64,000 nt of DNA from Phlebotomus papatasi (lineage: Eukaryota > Arthropoda > Insecta > Diptera > Psychodidae), in contig NC_077222.1 in the NCBI RefSeq assembly GCF_024763615.1, positions 47,306,001 through 47,370,000 of the forward strand, in the 5' to 3' direction. How positions within the stretch are numbered: position 1 is the stretch's first letter; each line of letters opens with the position of its first letter. Positions 25,703 through 38,995 of this stretch are shown here, piece by piece. The notes below the pieces were generated by a model that saw only the letters and a list, made by a program, of their open reading frames with translations, was not told where the DNA came from and ran no database searches. The position numbers and the translations under genes are program-made.

Positions 25703-26602
25703 TCGTCAGTTAAATCAGCATTTATCGTAACTTCATTTTTGCGATTTTGAGATATATACATATTTGGAATCAGCGTAATTTTGTTTATTAAACGCACTTG
25801 TGAAAAAGAAACTTTTATAAGCCCAATAAAAATTATTTTAAATAAAAATTATCGTAAGTGCCCTTAATTAAGAAAAATTTATCAGAATTTGTCGTAACTT
25901 CCATTTTTGGGGAAGTTACGACAAATTTCCATACAAAATTTTCAATAATCAGCATTTGCCGTAACTTCTTTTGCTCACTTGCGTGGCTTTTAATTTGCAG
26001 CAAAAATGTAATTATTTCTCATTAAAACGTTCACAAACTCTTCCAAATATCCAAAGACATTGCGAATAATTTAAAATTAAATCATTTTAATTCAATATTT
26101 GTGAGTAAAAGGTAAGAAAAAATCCCTGCCCATCTGTCATTAATTCAAAACAAAACAAGCGACGTGGCGCACAAAATTTATTCAATAAAACTTATGAAAT
26201 AAAAGCTTCTAGGGACAGAGATAAGAGTTTAATTGACTAATTTAGTCAAATAAAGGCGCTTATTATCACTAGAATAATTCAATTTGATATAATGCATTTT
26301 AGAAAATTGTCGTAACTTCCAATATTTCCATACATTGGAAGTTACGGCTTTATAAACGATGGAAGTTACAACAAAATATTATTGTGTTTCTTCTAACATA
26401 TTTCTCAATATCTCAGCTTTTAAATAATTTTATAAAGATTTTCTCGAGTTAACTTACAGTTTATTAGTGCCACTTTTATTATTTTGACTCAAAAGTATCG
26501 CATTCGGGGCTCATTTTTAAGAAAAATAATATTGAACTGAAAATTTCGTCTCCTGAAAAGTTGTCAAAAGGAAGTTACGACAAATGCTGATTTAACTGAC
26601 GA
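25703..26602. mobile_element. 900-bp MITE nested in repeat B
   Basis: The ends TCGTCAGTTAAATCAGCATT and the complement AATGCTGATTTAACTGACGA are near-perfect inverted repeats. The subterminal motif GTCGTAACTTCC recurs several times inside in both orientations. Flanking bases (GAGAAAGAAAAGTCATTTAC and GATATTTAACC) belong to the repeat seen uninterrupted near 63200-63250, so it inserted into an older copy. Confidence 0.85.
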
Positions 26603-26679
26603 GATATTTAACCAATTTATTACAGATTTCAAGACCTATCCAAAAAATACAAATTTGACCGAAATATCATCCGAATTAG

Positions 26680-26970
26680 AGAGAAATTCGGGCGTCAAAC
26701 TACTAGAACTGCAACGTTTTCTTGTTCATCTGCGTGCTTATAATAAGTTTAGATACTCATACTTATTATGAATTGCATTAGAACTTCTTAATTATGCAAA
26801 ATCACATAATTACTAAGTTAAACCCTGGAAAATTTGGGCATATTTGTTTAATTCGATAATCTTAGTCAAACCTGAAAAATGTCAACAACATTCTTTCAAA
26901 ATTAACTGCCGCCCGAATTAAGAAGTAGCCCGGTCTTAAAAGAGCCGAATTAGCGAGAGTCTGCTATAAA
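26680..26970. mobile_element. remnant of AGAGTCT-end MITE
   Basis: It shares AATGTCAACAACATT and the GCCGAATTAGCGAGAGTCT end with the intact element at 60140-60377. Its left terminus is altered. Confidence 0.6.
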
Positions 26971-28140
26971 CCGAAAAACATGGCTTTGAAGAAGGTGGGT
27001 AAAAACAAAAATCATAATAATAATTTTTGGGGCGACTTATGTGGTGTGGGGGTTCCCCGTAGAACAGAAGTTCGTACTTCTCACCATTTGCCTCAATGTA
27101 GGATCGGAGGAACGTCTGTTCGACAGGGAACCCCTATTGACACTTTTGAAAATTATTTAATGTATCTAGTAAAATATAAGCAATATAACGTTTTTTCTGT
27201 AATATCCCTTTTACTATAAACAGAGATGTTCAAATTTCGTATCCTAAATGGTACAGAGTAGGGTGTGAACAGGTGCTGACACGAGTTCTTAAAGTGTCAA
27301 TAGACGTTCCTTTCACCCTGTAACAAGTTTCTGGACAGAAAAAAAATAATATTTGGTCATTTACGGGTATTTAACATAATCTATCGATTGCGAACAATGC
27401 TAACTGATTCGAAATTTCAATACCTTTCCAAAAAATCCAAATTAATCAAAAAATAAAATCAATTGAAAAATAGGCCCTACAAAGTAATTACACTTTTTCT
27501 TTCAAAAATTCAAGATGGTGGTTTTTCTAGGTCATAGGTATGTCATCGGCTCCAAAGAAAACTATTGTAAGTCTAAAATGTAAACTTTACATTTCACTAA
27601 AGGTTCAAAGTTTCACTAAAATTTATTTTTTTATGTCACTGCAATTGATATACTTTGAGCTATTGAAACTATTTTTTCATTTTTATTCTCATTGAATATC
27701 TTCGGGTTAACACTACTTTTAAGTTAATTATAGTAAAATTGTGGGCAAAAAACTCGAAAATTGGGCACGCTAATTTTTAGTTTTTTTCTTGTATTTTAAT
27801 TAGATTAGATCCAAGGTTTCCGCATCCAATGATACCATCTTTTTATACTATTTGTAAGTAGACATACAATAGTCTTGTTTGTAGTCGACGATTTTTGGGT
27901 GAAATGTTTACCAGGAAGACCTATAAAGCATATTCGAAAAGAAAAGAAATCGTAGGAGACGTTTTCGAAAAAAAAAACCAAAAAATAAATAGTTTGGTAG
28001 GGTTTGGGGGAGTATGGGAAAAATTAAAAGAGATATATGAAGATATTGTCTTTTTTGAGGGGTCACCGAAAACTGGAAGTTGGTATCTTTTACCGTGTAA
28101 GGTCCAGGACGGTGTCAAGTTGGAAAAAAGCTAATTATAT

Positions 28141-29645
28141 AACTGCTTTCTCTTTGAGTTTGAGCAGTAAAATTGAAATATAAGAAAAACTATAATAGAT
28201 AAAGCGATTGATTTTAAAAATTTCTTTTCTTGATTTTACTGCTAATAGTTTTTGATTTTGAAATGTTTCCTTGAAACAATTTCCTAATTGTGGACATGCT
28301 TTAATATGGTCCTACAAATAAGTGAACTAATTGATTCTGAAATTCGGAAAAAAAAAAATCTTCTCAATTTTGAAGTTATTTTGTAATATAAGACAGAGGC
28401 CGATTAGTAAACTGAACACATTTTAGTTTTATCGAAATTTTCGCGTGAGGTCCATGGCTTCTTGGGATTTAAGGATGAAAATTAGTAGGTATATTAGCCA
28501 ATTAGAGTGATATTTAGTTTTCTCTGTGGACATTGAGCACAAAAAACAACAATATGACTTCTTCAAATGAAAACTTTTTCAATATGTGAAAAAGTGCACC
28601 ATTTGTGATATAAAGTTGTGTAAAATTGAGGCAAGAAAAGGTAGTATTTATATAAGGCGCTTTATACGAATATACTTGAGAAAATTAGATAAATGCTCCA
28701 CCCTCAGTTGAAGAATTCTATGAAATCCACATAGAATTTCCACAAAGTATATTATGTACATAAAAGAGATAAATGGGATTGAAAGAAAATTCTTCTTTTC
28801 ATTCGGAAACTTCCTGCCAATGGTGTGGGAGTTGAGGAGGGAAATGATTGCAGGGAGCGAGAGTTGTATGGCAAAGATTACAGGAAAATTGCTCGTTAGT
28901 TAAGTCTTTCTTAAAAGACGACGGTAATTTGCCGGTAAAAATCAAGAGACCTTTCAAAGCGTGAAAAGGAAATAAAGTTTTCCAGTGAATAGGAGCTTCT
29001 TCTTTCCCTGTTCGGCGTGCTCCATCCGCCTACCACCCAAATTGTTCCTCAACCCCTTTGCCTTTCTTCATGATTTCTCTACATAAAGTGATGAAGCTAT
29101 GGTATACACTGAATCATTATGTCTTACCATCTATATAAATATTTATGTGCAAAACTTGTAAATAATTTATCCCTAGCAATTTAACAATGAGACTAAACTC
29201 ACGCTGATCGTAAATTGTGATCACTCAAAATTGGTGAAACAATTGTTTATATATAATATAGTTTTTATTGCATTTGGTAGCTTTATGAGGGTTGATTGGG
29301 ATGATGAAAGTGGTGCTTGTGAAACAGTATCTCTTGTTAGCAAATTGCATTTCTTGAGCAAAAGAAAGTATACTTGAGGTTATTTCTTTTGCTCTCTCAA
29401 ACGACAGACGTGGCTTGGTTTAACTTATTTAGTATCTGGTTACAGAAAAAACACAAATAATTTTGAAATAATGTTGAAGAAATTAGCCCGAAAATTTTAA
29501 ATATCAATTTTCAGTGAACGGGAAAGTAAATTTGTAATTCTTAAAAATTAACCTTTTCCTTTTCAACACTTTGAGAACAAGAGAGTCAGAAAAAATTATG
29601 GCAGTACGAAAAAAATTTGGTCACAGGTGGCAAAATTGTCCTTAA
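28141..29645. other. gene-free stretch
   Basis: No gene is seen. The segment 28790-29060 is less AT-rich and non-repetitive and could be regulatory, but it has no diagnostic motif. Confidence 0.5.
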
Positions 29646-29761
29646 TGGTGTCTACACACTAGAAGCAGTTTTCGTCAAAAATTGCCTTTTTTTAGGATAG
29701 GGGAAATTTTCTTTAAAACTGTATTTTTTAAAGAAATTTCTACTATAGTGTGTGGAGGCCA
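29646..29761. mobile_element. MITE, GTCTACACACTAG family
   Basis: A 116-bp element with ends TGGTGTCTACACACTAGAAG and the complement (TAGTGTGTGGAGGCCA). The interior GGATAGGGGAAATTTTC is shared, inverted, with the copy at 30047. Confidence 0.75.
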
Positions 29762-30046
29762 TAAAGGACTAACTCTTCAAATATAAAATAGGTCTGACAA
29801 TGCAATTAAAAATACTCTTATCTTTTAGAAAAAAAGTACACTCATTAACTAAAGATCTTTTTTTTGCAAAAAGTCCAAGACAAACTGAATTTTCTAATTT
29901 TCTAAGAACTTATTAGATTGAAATGCTCCTAAACATAAAGTTTTCAGAAAAGCAAAAAAAAATGTTTTTTCAGCTTTCTTCAAATATTTCTTTTACCGTA
30001 TACTCAGTAGAAAATTTTAGTTAATAGTTTACATTTCATTGTCTTA

Positions 30047-30180
30047 GGCGTCTACACATAAGTAGAATTTTTTTTAAATGCATTTTTAAAGAAAATTTCC
30101 CCTATCCTTGTAAGCAGAAACGTCAGAATTTTTTAAAAAAGGTATTTTTAAAAAAAAAATTCTACTAGTGTGTAGACGCC
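30047..30180. mobile_element. MITE, GTCTACACACTAG family, second copy
   Basis: The ends GGCGTCTACACATAAG and CTAGTGTGTAGACGCC are inverted repeats. It is inverted relative to the copy 0.4 kb upstream, judging by the interior AAATTTCCCCTATCC. Confidence 0.75.
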
Positions 30181-30194
30181 ATAGAGATAATTAA

Positions 30195-30270
30195 GCACTC
30201 AATGAGTCAAGTGGTAGAATAGTTGTTCTATGATGCAAGTGTTTCGGGTTCGAATATTCTTTAGGTCTCC
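30195..30270 (+). pseudogene. tRNA-like sequence or tRNA-derived SINE head
   Basis: GTCAAGTGGTAGAAT (30206-30220) resembles a Pol III A box and GGGTTCGAATATT (30246-30258) a B box, at tRNA-like spacing. I could not fold a proper acceptor stem, so a functional tRNA is unlikely. Confidence 0.35.
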
Positions 30271-30356
30271 AAGTATTTTACTGGCCTTAAATGTGTTCGG
30301 ATTTTATCTAGTGAGCTTCATTGCATTTGATTCCACAGGGCATGAAACTGATAGCT

Positions 30357-31144
30357 TCAGGCCTCATTCACATGATGAAAAGTGCATAAGCAAAAATACA
30401 TAAACAAAATATAGAGCAATCTTATTGGCTGAGGTTTACGCACTTTTGCATAGAAATTTTTCATAAAGATGATTTTATTTCTCAATTTAATTCCCAACTG
30501 TTTCCAATTTCAAATCAAATGCGCGCGACAAAAATCAGCTGTCAAATTTTCGCAGTTAACAAACAGTAATCGTAATTTCTTACTTGTTACATCTGGTGAG
30601 AGAACCTCCCCGATGTTCTGCGGCTCAGGTGCAACCTCCGGATGCGATGCTGACACCACACAAGCCTCCTTCCAAATCAATTCCGGACATTTCAATTCTT
30701 AAGTTCTCGTGGAAAAACAGCACTTCTTCTATTGTTGGAGTGGTTCTTTCATGTTTTGCTGATGGTCCTGTCCTGATTCCTCCCTCCGTGTTGCTGGGTT
30801 ATCTTTCGGGATAACATTGTACTCCACAATGATACATTTCAAACCTGAGTCTTCTGTACAAATGCACACACATTCCACCAAGATATCACACACGAGGGTA
30901 ATGCTTGGAATCCGTGGAATACTCTCTGCCCAAATATTCTGTATTTTTCTCTCCTCCATGAATTTTTACTCACGAAAACAAACAATTTTGCTTCACGCGC
31001 ACCGCACAATTGATTTGACAGCTGATTTTTGTCGCGCGCGCATTTGATTTGATGTTGGGAACAGTTGATTGAGAAATTGAGAAATTAAATTGAGAATTAC
31101 AAAGTAAAATTTCTCATGCAAATTTTCATCTTGTGAATCCAGCT
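30357..31144. mobile_element. 785-bp inverted-repeat element with non-repeat cargo
   Basis: The ends (CCTCATTCACATGATGAAAA and the complement of TTTTCATCTTGTGAATCC) and long subterminal arms (AAATGCGCGCGACAAAAATC near 30518 and its inverse near 31040) are inverted. The interior, 30590-30970, is less AT-rich. On the minus strand it has an open frame (30959-30729) starting MEERKIQNIWAES, then a second frame (30695-30510). I do not recognise either; frameshifted captured DNA or a lost transposase are both possible. Confidence 0.7.
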
Positions 31145-34100
31145 TCATTCTATATAAGAAAAATAATATTGTGTATCTAGAAATCTTCTTGCGGGAAGAC
31201 CTAGCTCTTTCATGTAATGTTGTGTCAGCGTCTCTAGACTATACCTAGAACAAACCACAGGAAGAAATTTTCTTAAGCTTTACCGGTGCATACACAATAG
31301 TTTAGATTTCTATTGGAACATTTTTGTTGGTAAATTAGTAAATTTGGTAAAGAAAAACAGATTCGTCTGTATGAAATTCGGAACGGTCATTCAATTTTTT
31401 TGTTAAGTAAAAAGTTTATTTTGGTCAGTAAAAAATTAAGAAAAGGTTCAGAACTTCTGAATTTTTTCTTTATAAATAATATATAATACATATATTTCCC
31501 TACTTATGAATTTTCATACTGTCTATTTTTACCAAAATACTGCAGCCTAAGAAAAGATAACGTCATAAAATTCTGTATAAGCCATTTTTATGATTAATCA
31601 ATATAATTCAATTCTTAATTAAGATAAATCATCTACAATGTAAATATTGGTGTGAGCTAATAGATTTGACCTACAAACTTTATTTTTGGCCTTTTTATGC
31701 ATAAAAATACGAAAAAAAACGAAAGATTCAGAGCAAAATTTGATGGTTCAAGTACCATCATCTGCTTTTGAAGTGCTCTTCTACTCGTCAATTTTCTTTC
31801 CATTCAGACATTCTCTTCTGCCACAGAATACTCTAGCTGTGCTTGCATATCTCGTTAAGTACATAAAAATTGCTATCGATTGATGGTTTAAATTTACTAT
31901 ACACAAAATGTTCAAAAGAGTCATTTCTTTGAAGGAATTTTCATGAGCAACCATAAAAATTCGTTAAATAAATATTCCCACATACTTTAGCGGCACTGCT
32001 AAAATCTCATAACATTTTAAAATATCTCCTGATAAACTCAAGGATAAACTTTTATAAGTGATTATTATAATATGGAACAAATTACCACCTCAATATGTCT
32101 GTGGTTGAGTGTTGATTTCAGTCTGGTAACTCCTGGAAAACCCGGAGATTGTGATGTGGTATGAAGAGTCAAGAGTGCTGCTTAAGTGTTGGACACATTC
32201 TTGGTCTCCACAAATTTCTCTTGCAAGCGCAAAATGATATTTATATTGTAAACATAAACGATGTTAAACAGTTACCAAGTGATTTGGGAATCGGGAAGCT
32301 TAATATCAACTACTTAAAGATACCCAAGAAAAAATTATTACCCAGAATGAGACTGAAACAAGTGAGGGGACTTTGAAACCTATGACTGGTCGAGGTGGCA
32401 TCCTCTTCAATTGCTGAATACAAGCGCATAATGCTCTTAAGAAGACCGTAATTTATCTCGAGAGCCATTTCTTAAACAAAATGGATTTATTTATTACGCA
32501 GCAATTTATGAATGTATTAAAGTGTATAAAGTAGCATTAAACAACAGAAGAGGCAATAGTTCACATGGACTGAATTCACTTTAGCCATGGATAATGCGGT
32601 GTTTCTTTGCCACTTCTTATGTGGAATAAAATGTCTCTCAACAGTAATCATATAGAGCCCTAATAAATTCACAGCATTTGTGTATAACACAAAATATGTT
32701 AGACCTTTCTTCGACAAGCAATTAAATATCTAAACAGTTTTAATATGTTCTCTGTTTATATGATAATTACAAAAACATTAATTGAATTATATTGAGTAAA
32801 CAATCACAAGAAACACGACAACCACTGACTGTCTCCAGAGTCGAATGTTTATTTAGATTGAGGAACTATGCAGAAGAAGGTTTACAGTGAGAAATAAGGG
32901 TGACTTTTTACAAAAGCACTGAGAGGTTACTCAAATTCCCTGTAATTCGTCTCAAGAGTTTATTAAAATATGCATTTATATTATATATCAACAAATGTAT
33001 CATGTTTCAGGTTTTTACAGGCTTGACGAAAAACCAAAGACATAACTTTTATTTGCTGCCCCATAAGCCCTTTTCAGTCTGTCTATGATGCTATTAGAAT
33101 AATCTGTTACCTACAGCACTCGGCAATTTTCCACGGAAAGTCGTAGTGAAAATATACTCAGAGCAATTTGAAGAGGTGAGTTAAGCATACGCCAGAAAAT
33201 TGGAGTATTGTTCTCTCGTCGTTCCAGCATTGTATAGACGGAACCCCTAATTCAGATACGAATATGTAGTTTGCAACTCTGTAATACTTTAAACTTTTAT
33301 ATACATATGTATGTGGAGGGTTGAGTTGAGGCTCTATTACGAAGCATACGTGAAGTTGAACAATAGAAGATATTCAGGAAATCTTTAACAAAGTTAATCC
33401 AAGTGGAATATAACTCGTAGAATCCAATTGACTATCAAAACATGAGAAAGAAAATTTAGAGCAGAATTTAAAGGGCCTAATGAGCGCAGTGCAAACAATT
33501 GTTGGTAAATTTTGAAAAATGAAGCATTATATTCAAATAAATATTTGATTGTATAAAATATTTTAGTCTTATTGCGTACTTTGGTTCGCTAGTGCCTGAA
33601 AGCATTTCAAAGCAATGCCTTTAAAACTTTAATCAATTGGACAAATTTAAAATAAAATAAAATACAGTCCTGTTAGTAATAAATAAATAAATAAATACTA
33701 TTAAATAATAAAAGACAAACAGCAATTTAAAAATCGACTTTTGGAGTTTTATTTGCGGTATTATAGAAGTAGTTAGAAATGTGCCTCGAGTATTATAAAT
33801 TTAAAAAAAAAAAGTTGAAGATTAATTAATTAAGGAACTAGTTTGTCTAAAGGTTAGAGGACATTGTAAAATATTTTTTCGTGTTTTTTTGTGAGTCAAA
33901 TGTCAAATTAATATGATTTATTTTAAGTTTAGTATTATCTAATTCGTACATGCATATACAGGGTGCAAAAACAAATTGCCTGCAAGGCAAAATTTTCAAT
34001 TGTAATAAAAACTTAATTAAAATTACCTTATTTTGTCTGAGAATCCTTAAACATATGGAAGAAATATGTACTTTATAGTAACGAGCTCTTGGGCGATTAT

Positions 34101-36288
34101 AAGAGGCTTTTTAGAACATTCTTCGAATACGGCATCATTTTAATATGAATGTTGTAATAAAAACATCTCAATCAGCTTATTTAAAAAATAATCCTTTCTT
34201 GTTAAAGCCGAACCGTTGTCTTTCAAATTTTACAGTCGTGATATTCCATTAAATTATTTTTTCAGTCAAGAAAGAGACATTTAAAATATATTGTCGTTTT
34301 TAAGTTTAGATCTATTTTGTTTATATCGACAAAATTTTCAAATTTATTTCCATATCGAAGATAAGATTAGTCATAAGAATGTCTGAAAAGTGTTGCTAAA
34401 TTTGCTGATGCACTGAGACTTAGCACTAATTCTGATACTGTATAAAACTAATACTGATGGTCACTGATACAGATTAGAGAGATTAAATTACACCTGAATA
34501 GCCGAAATTCATCTATGTTTTTTTTTTTGTTTTTTTGATGCTGTAGGACAAATCAGCAAAATAAAAAAGCAATAATCTTACCCTATGTTTCACGGGGGGG
34601 GGGGGGCAATTTTACTACAAAATCGTATCGAACATGATCTCACTCAAAGTACAGTAAACACAAGATATTCTGATGAAAATTCCACGCCTTTGCTGAAAAT
34701 ATGGGAAGCAATTTTGCGAGGTTTCTTCTTGGAAAGATGTTTTCCGCCTATTACTCTACATGCTGAGTACATTGAGAAAATTATCTCTCTAACATCACTT
34801 CAATTTCGTGTTAGTAGAAAGAGATCAAAAATTCACTTAAACTCTAACAGAGTTAATATCCGTTAAATTGTTATCACACATGGCTTTTCTAAGAATAACA
34901 TTTTGGTTTTTGGTCGTCATTAAAAACAATGAATTCCTGAAGAAGTTTGTCAGTGTTTGGCAACCTTAAAATCATCCCACTATACTCTTTTATTAGATTC
35001 TCAAATTCATTTTACATCTATTCCTCATTCACTGAATTGAAGCATCTCAAACTCTGGAAAAAAAGTTTTGTTATTGTGGCGGAAAAGACATCCAACACTC
35101 GGATTTAAACACTGGCACAAATGATGTGATGGGATTTGAAAGACGAGAGGAACTTAGTTTAAAAGCCTTCTCTCTCTCAACATGTGCTCAACAGACCTTT
35201 CCACCTCAACTCGGTACAATTACAAAAATATTCTAGAGTCTTTTAAACAAATGATGAGCCGTTTAAGAATTTATTCTGAATTTATAGCCGTGGCTCTGAA
35301 TATCTATATCTATAATGATAATAATACAAATTTACCTCTCAGATTTGATGGTGAACTAAAAAAATTGCACTTTATCTTTTGAAAATTGTTATCTAACTTA
35401 CCTATATTTTGAGTATTGTACACTTTGACTCCTCTTCAGACAATAAATGGTGTTTTTAACAGGCTCCGGGAGATATTCACACATTTATGTAAGGGCAGTC
35501 CAATAAACAAAGATTTAGAAGCAATGCAATAAATCTAAACTTGAGATTTGTTTAAACAGTTTTACGAAACAGCGATAATGATTTTCTTGTTTTTCCGTAT
35601 TAAATGGTTTGAATTGTTTTGCTTGAACCATAGCATAAAAATGTCGTAATTCATCTGATCTTTTAGAATTGTATATAATCCATTTGTTTGGATGATTTGA
35701 GGTTTTAATTACTCAAGAGCCATCTGCGCTGCCAATATCTATTTGGAAGATTCCTTTCGTGTCCATCCAATTAGAGAATTTTCTGCAAATAAGATAAAGT
35801 GGAAATTGCAAAGCAGAAGATGATAGATGCATGTATATATTGTATTGCAATTGTATTTCAAGTGATTTTTTCTGTGTGAATATAAATATACGAATATGCT
35901 TTGCAGGATTTTGTTCTAAAACGCAAACTATATCGGAAGTGTATACTATAAATCAATGAGAATGGGAGTCATTACATAACTTATAGACCTCTTGAGTTTC
36001 TGTGCCTCCTAAAGTGGCTCTAGCACACTCCAAAGAGATTTAACTATTAGTCGAATTTGGCACAAGAATCATTATTTCTTTGCCAATTCTTAAGAATCAC
36101 TGAAACTCTTATGCAGGATTATTAGTGTTATGATTATTCATTCACTTTGAATATCAATATTATTGAGATAAATTTCTCAAGAAGAAATTAACAGTGTTGG
36201 TTGTAGATTGAGATGTTCCTCAAAGACGTCTTTCAAAATCACTATAATGTATAATGCAATCGAATACTTATACTTTTGTGACGTCAAT
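31145..36288. other. gene-free region 3' of bagpipe
   Basis: AT-rich. It contains an (AAAT)n tract (33678-33697) and a run of 13 G (34594-34606). No coding exon or clear transposon is recognised. Confidence 0.6.
34594..34606. repeat. 13-G homopolymer
   Basis: Thirteen consecutive G in AT-rich DNA; the exact length may be a sequencing artefact. Confidence 0.85.
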
Positions 36289-36294
36289 TTTATT
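36289..36294 (-). terminator. polyadenylation signal of bagpipe
   Basis: The minus strand reads AATAAA 38 nt after the bagpipe stop codon (TAG, 36334-36332). It is the first canonical hexamer downstream and would give a very short 3' untranslated region. Confidence 0.45.
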
Positions 36295-36331
36295 CTCAAC
36301 AAAATCATCTTCACACACTAACAACGAAACT

Positions 36332-38942
36332 CTAATCAATTTCAACATTTTCGCTCTCCTCTAAACCATCGTTTGGTTGATTCTGTTTTGTCTTGTCAGA
36401 ATCTACATCCATTTCTTCATTATTTGGTGAGATCTTTGAGGGTTGTTTTTCATTCCTCTGGGTGGACTCGTCCGGAGTTGAAGGTAGTGTCACTGACGAA
36501 GAATGTCGCCCATCATCTCGTTTTGAGTAGTTTAAAATATGATCATGATGCTTATCAAACAGCCTCATGGATAATTTATGTTGCTCCAATGCTGATCCTG
36601 GAGCTGACAGTTTTGAAGGATAGAAGTATGGAAATGGAACCGCAGGAATTGGCATTCCATAAGCCATTTGAATCTGCAAATAGAAATAATCAATTTCTTT
36701 TAATTGAAAATTGCGACTTTAGAATAAGCGTTGTGGATTATTTTCAAAATTATTTTAAAAATACTTTTGCACTATTTATCGTCGTTTTCATTGCTCAAAA
36801 TCGTATAGGGGCGAGTGGGGAGTTTAACGCATGCATTACTTTCAAGAAAATCCACATTTTTGAGATAAAATAAATGAATACCTATGAATTAGTTTAATAG
36901 ACAATAACCAAGAGAAACTAATGGGGTTTAATTTACTTGGATATTTTATTTTATTTAAAAAGATTTCTCAAAAATTAATTGAATTTAATTGAAACGCACG
37001 GACAGAATAATAGCGTATAATAGTTAAAAAATTAATACATGTGAGTTTTTAAATTAATATTTGACAACACAAATATTTACGTATTAATAAGTTAAAAAAA
37101 AGTCCCTAACCGAAGACAGCCGTGCTACAGACAAAATAAAATTAAAAAATTTATCAAAAAAACAATTTTTTCAAAGTGCGATTTCTCGAGAAATCATACT
37201 GTGCTTTACTCGACCATTAGACACCCAAAAGGTTTCACAATATTATATTAAAGCCAGTGACAAGCATAAATAGGCTTATGATAGGGTAAGAGCTCATAAT
37301 TTTGACCAATTTCTGAATTTGGACACTTTTGAGGATCAAATTGGACACAATAAATAAATTGATTAAATTTATGTATTTTTATTCCAATATTTGATGAATA
37401 ATGAATTCTATCTAAATATTTGTTCTTTTTGGAAGATTTTAACACTAATACGTTAAATTTTGAATATGATTTGAATAAAAATTGCTTTGTTCAAAATTCA
37501 GTGTGAGCAATTGCTTACGAGAAATATGACAGAACTTCGTGTTTACTTCAGTTTTATTTAACTGTGATGAAGTACAAATAAAGTTTCTTTGCCTTTTTTG
37601 AGTGATATTATTAAATATTCATTGAGTATTGTGTTGATTCACATTAATTGTGATTTATACATTTGACCTGAAGTGAGATTTGCCTTGTGAATTACGTTTT
37701 TCGTGTGAAAAATGGGCAATTTTCTAAGAGTTTCTCCAGTGAGGTGATAATCCTTATTTTGGACAGGTGTTTTTCTCTGAAAATTTCGTGAAGTTTCAGA
37801 TTTTGTGACGATTATGTTGTATAAATGTCTGGAGAAACAAAGAAGCATCAGCTTTACGACCGATATGTAGCGAGAAAAGTCTTGAAAAGCTTCCGGAAAG
37901 GCCAGAGAATGCATAAATTCGAGCGTACTTGAAGTACCGAAGTCAACTCACTTCAATAAATGATATGGAAAGTTTCCGGGCTTCTTGTAACATTCTACGG
38001 TTCCCTTACATGAACAGGAAGAGGACTTGGTAAGATATCTTGTGTTGTCGAGATTTTCCACCTGATAGCGAAATAGAGCCCGGCTGGTGGATTCCCTTCC
38101 CTGTTCGCGGGAAATTCATATTTCTCGCCTCTCGCTCCAAGCAAGGCCTTTTACTGGCGGTATAGCTGGGTCGCTGCCAGGAAATTGGCCGCGATAAGCC
38201 TTGGTCTCTATAAGGAATCTTTCAGGGCAAAATTCCCGGCTACACGCTTGTTGAAATGGAGAATAATGGGCATCCCATTGAGGCGGATTAGCTGTCCAAA
38301 TATACAGCCAACAGTTGTCCAAATATATAGCCAAGGTGTCCAAAATTCAAGTCAAATTCACCTCTACATATCAATTCATGTTTAAATGTAATGAGACTAA
38401 TTTTAGTAAAAACAAAAACAATAAACCCTTGCCAAGTTGCTAAGCAACCCTTCTGAAAAGGGAATAACAAAAAAAAAGTGAATTATAGTGTTGAAAATAT
38501 CGTACTTCAAACTTGGAACATTTATGCTTATGAGCACCCTGTCCAAAATAATGAGCCCTTACCCTAGGTGTGATTCTTTCATTACAAATTCGGATTGGGG
38601 GCAAATTCGAAATTCAGATAAACTTATAGCTGAATTCTTTACAGACAATCTCGAAATGTGTGCAACTCAGGGTGCTTGAAAATTGGAAGAAAATTGTATG
38701 AAAAGAAACCACACAAATGAAAACTTTAAATAGATATAGAGACCTCAAGACATCCTTTTAGACCCTACTTTAGGCTTGAGATATGTGCGAAATTTCACTT
38801 GAAAATCTAACGAATTGTAAGAGAAATGCACAAAAATATGTGAAAAACTATAAAGCCAAATATTTCGGAAATTATGAGAGATAGAAGTCTACTTTATGCT
38901 TGAGACATGCGAAATTTCACATAAAAACGAAGAAAATTCGTC

Positions 38943-38995
<53 letters not shown>

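Larger units (their letters stand above)
25290..28140. repeat. degenerate repeat B composite, interrupted
   Basis: 25290-25702 and 26603-26670 match 62980-63260 in order (CAAAGTCTCCCAGC, ACGAGATAGAGCT, ATTTCAAGACC). 27400-28140 matches parts of 62040-62110 and 63240-63700. A related inverted-repeat MITE remnant (26680-26970) and the 900-bp MITE interrupt it. Open frames at 26980 and 27895 are not gene-like. Confidence 0.65.

Noticed and set aside
36373..36873. 166-codon open frame on + across the bagpipe C-terminal exon
   Set aside because: It is antisense to bagpipe exon 3, has no known domain, and the minus-strand reading continues the bagpipe protein with correct splice sites.
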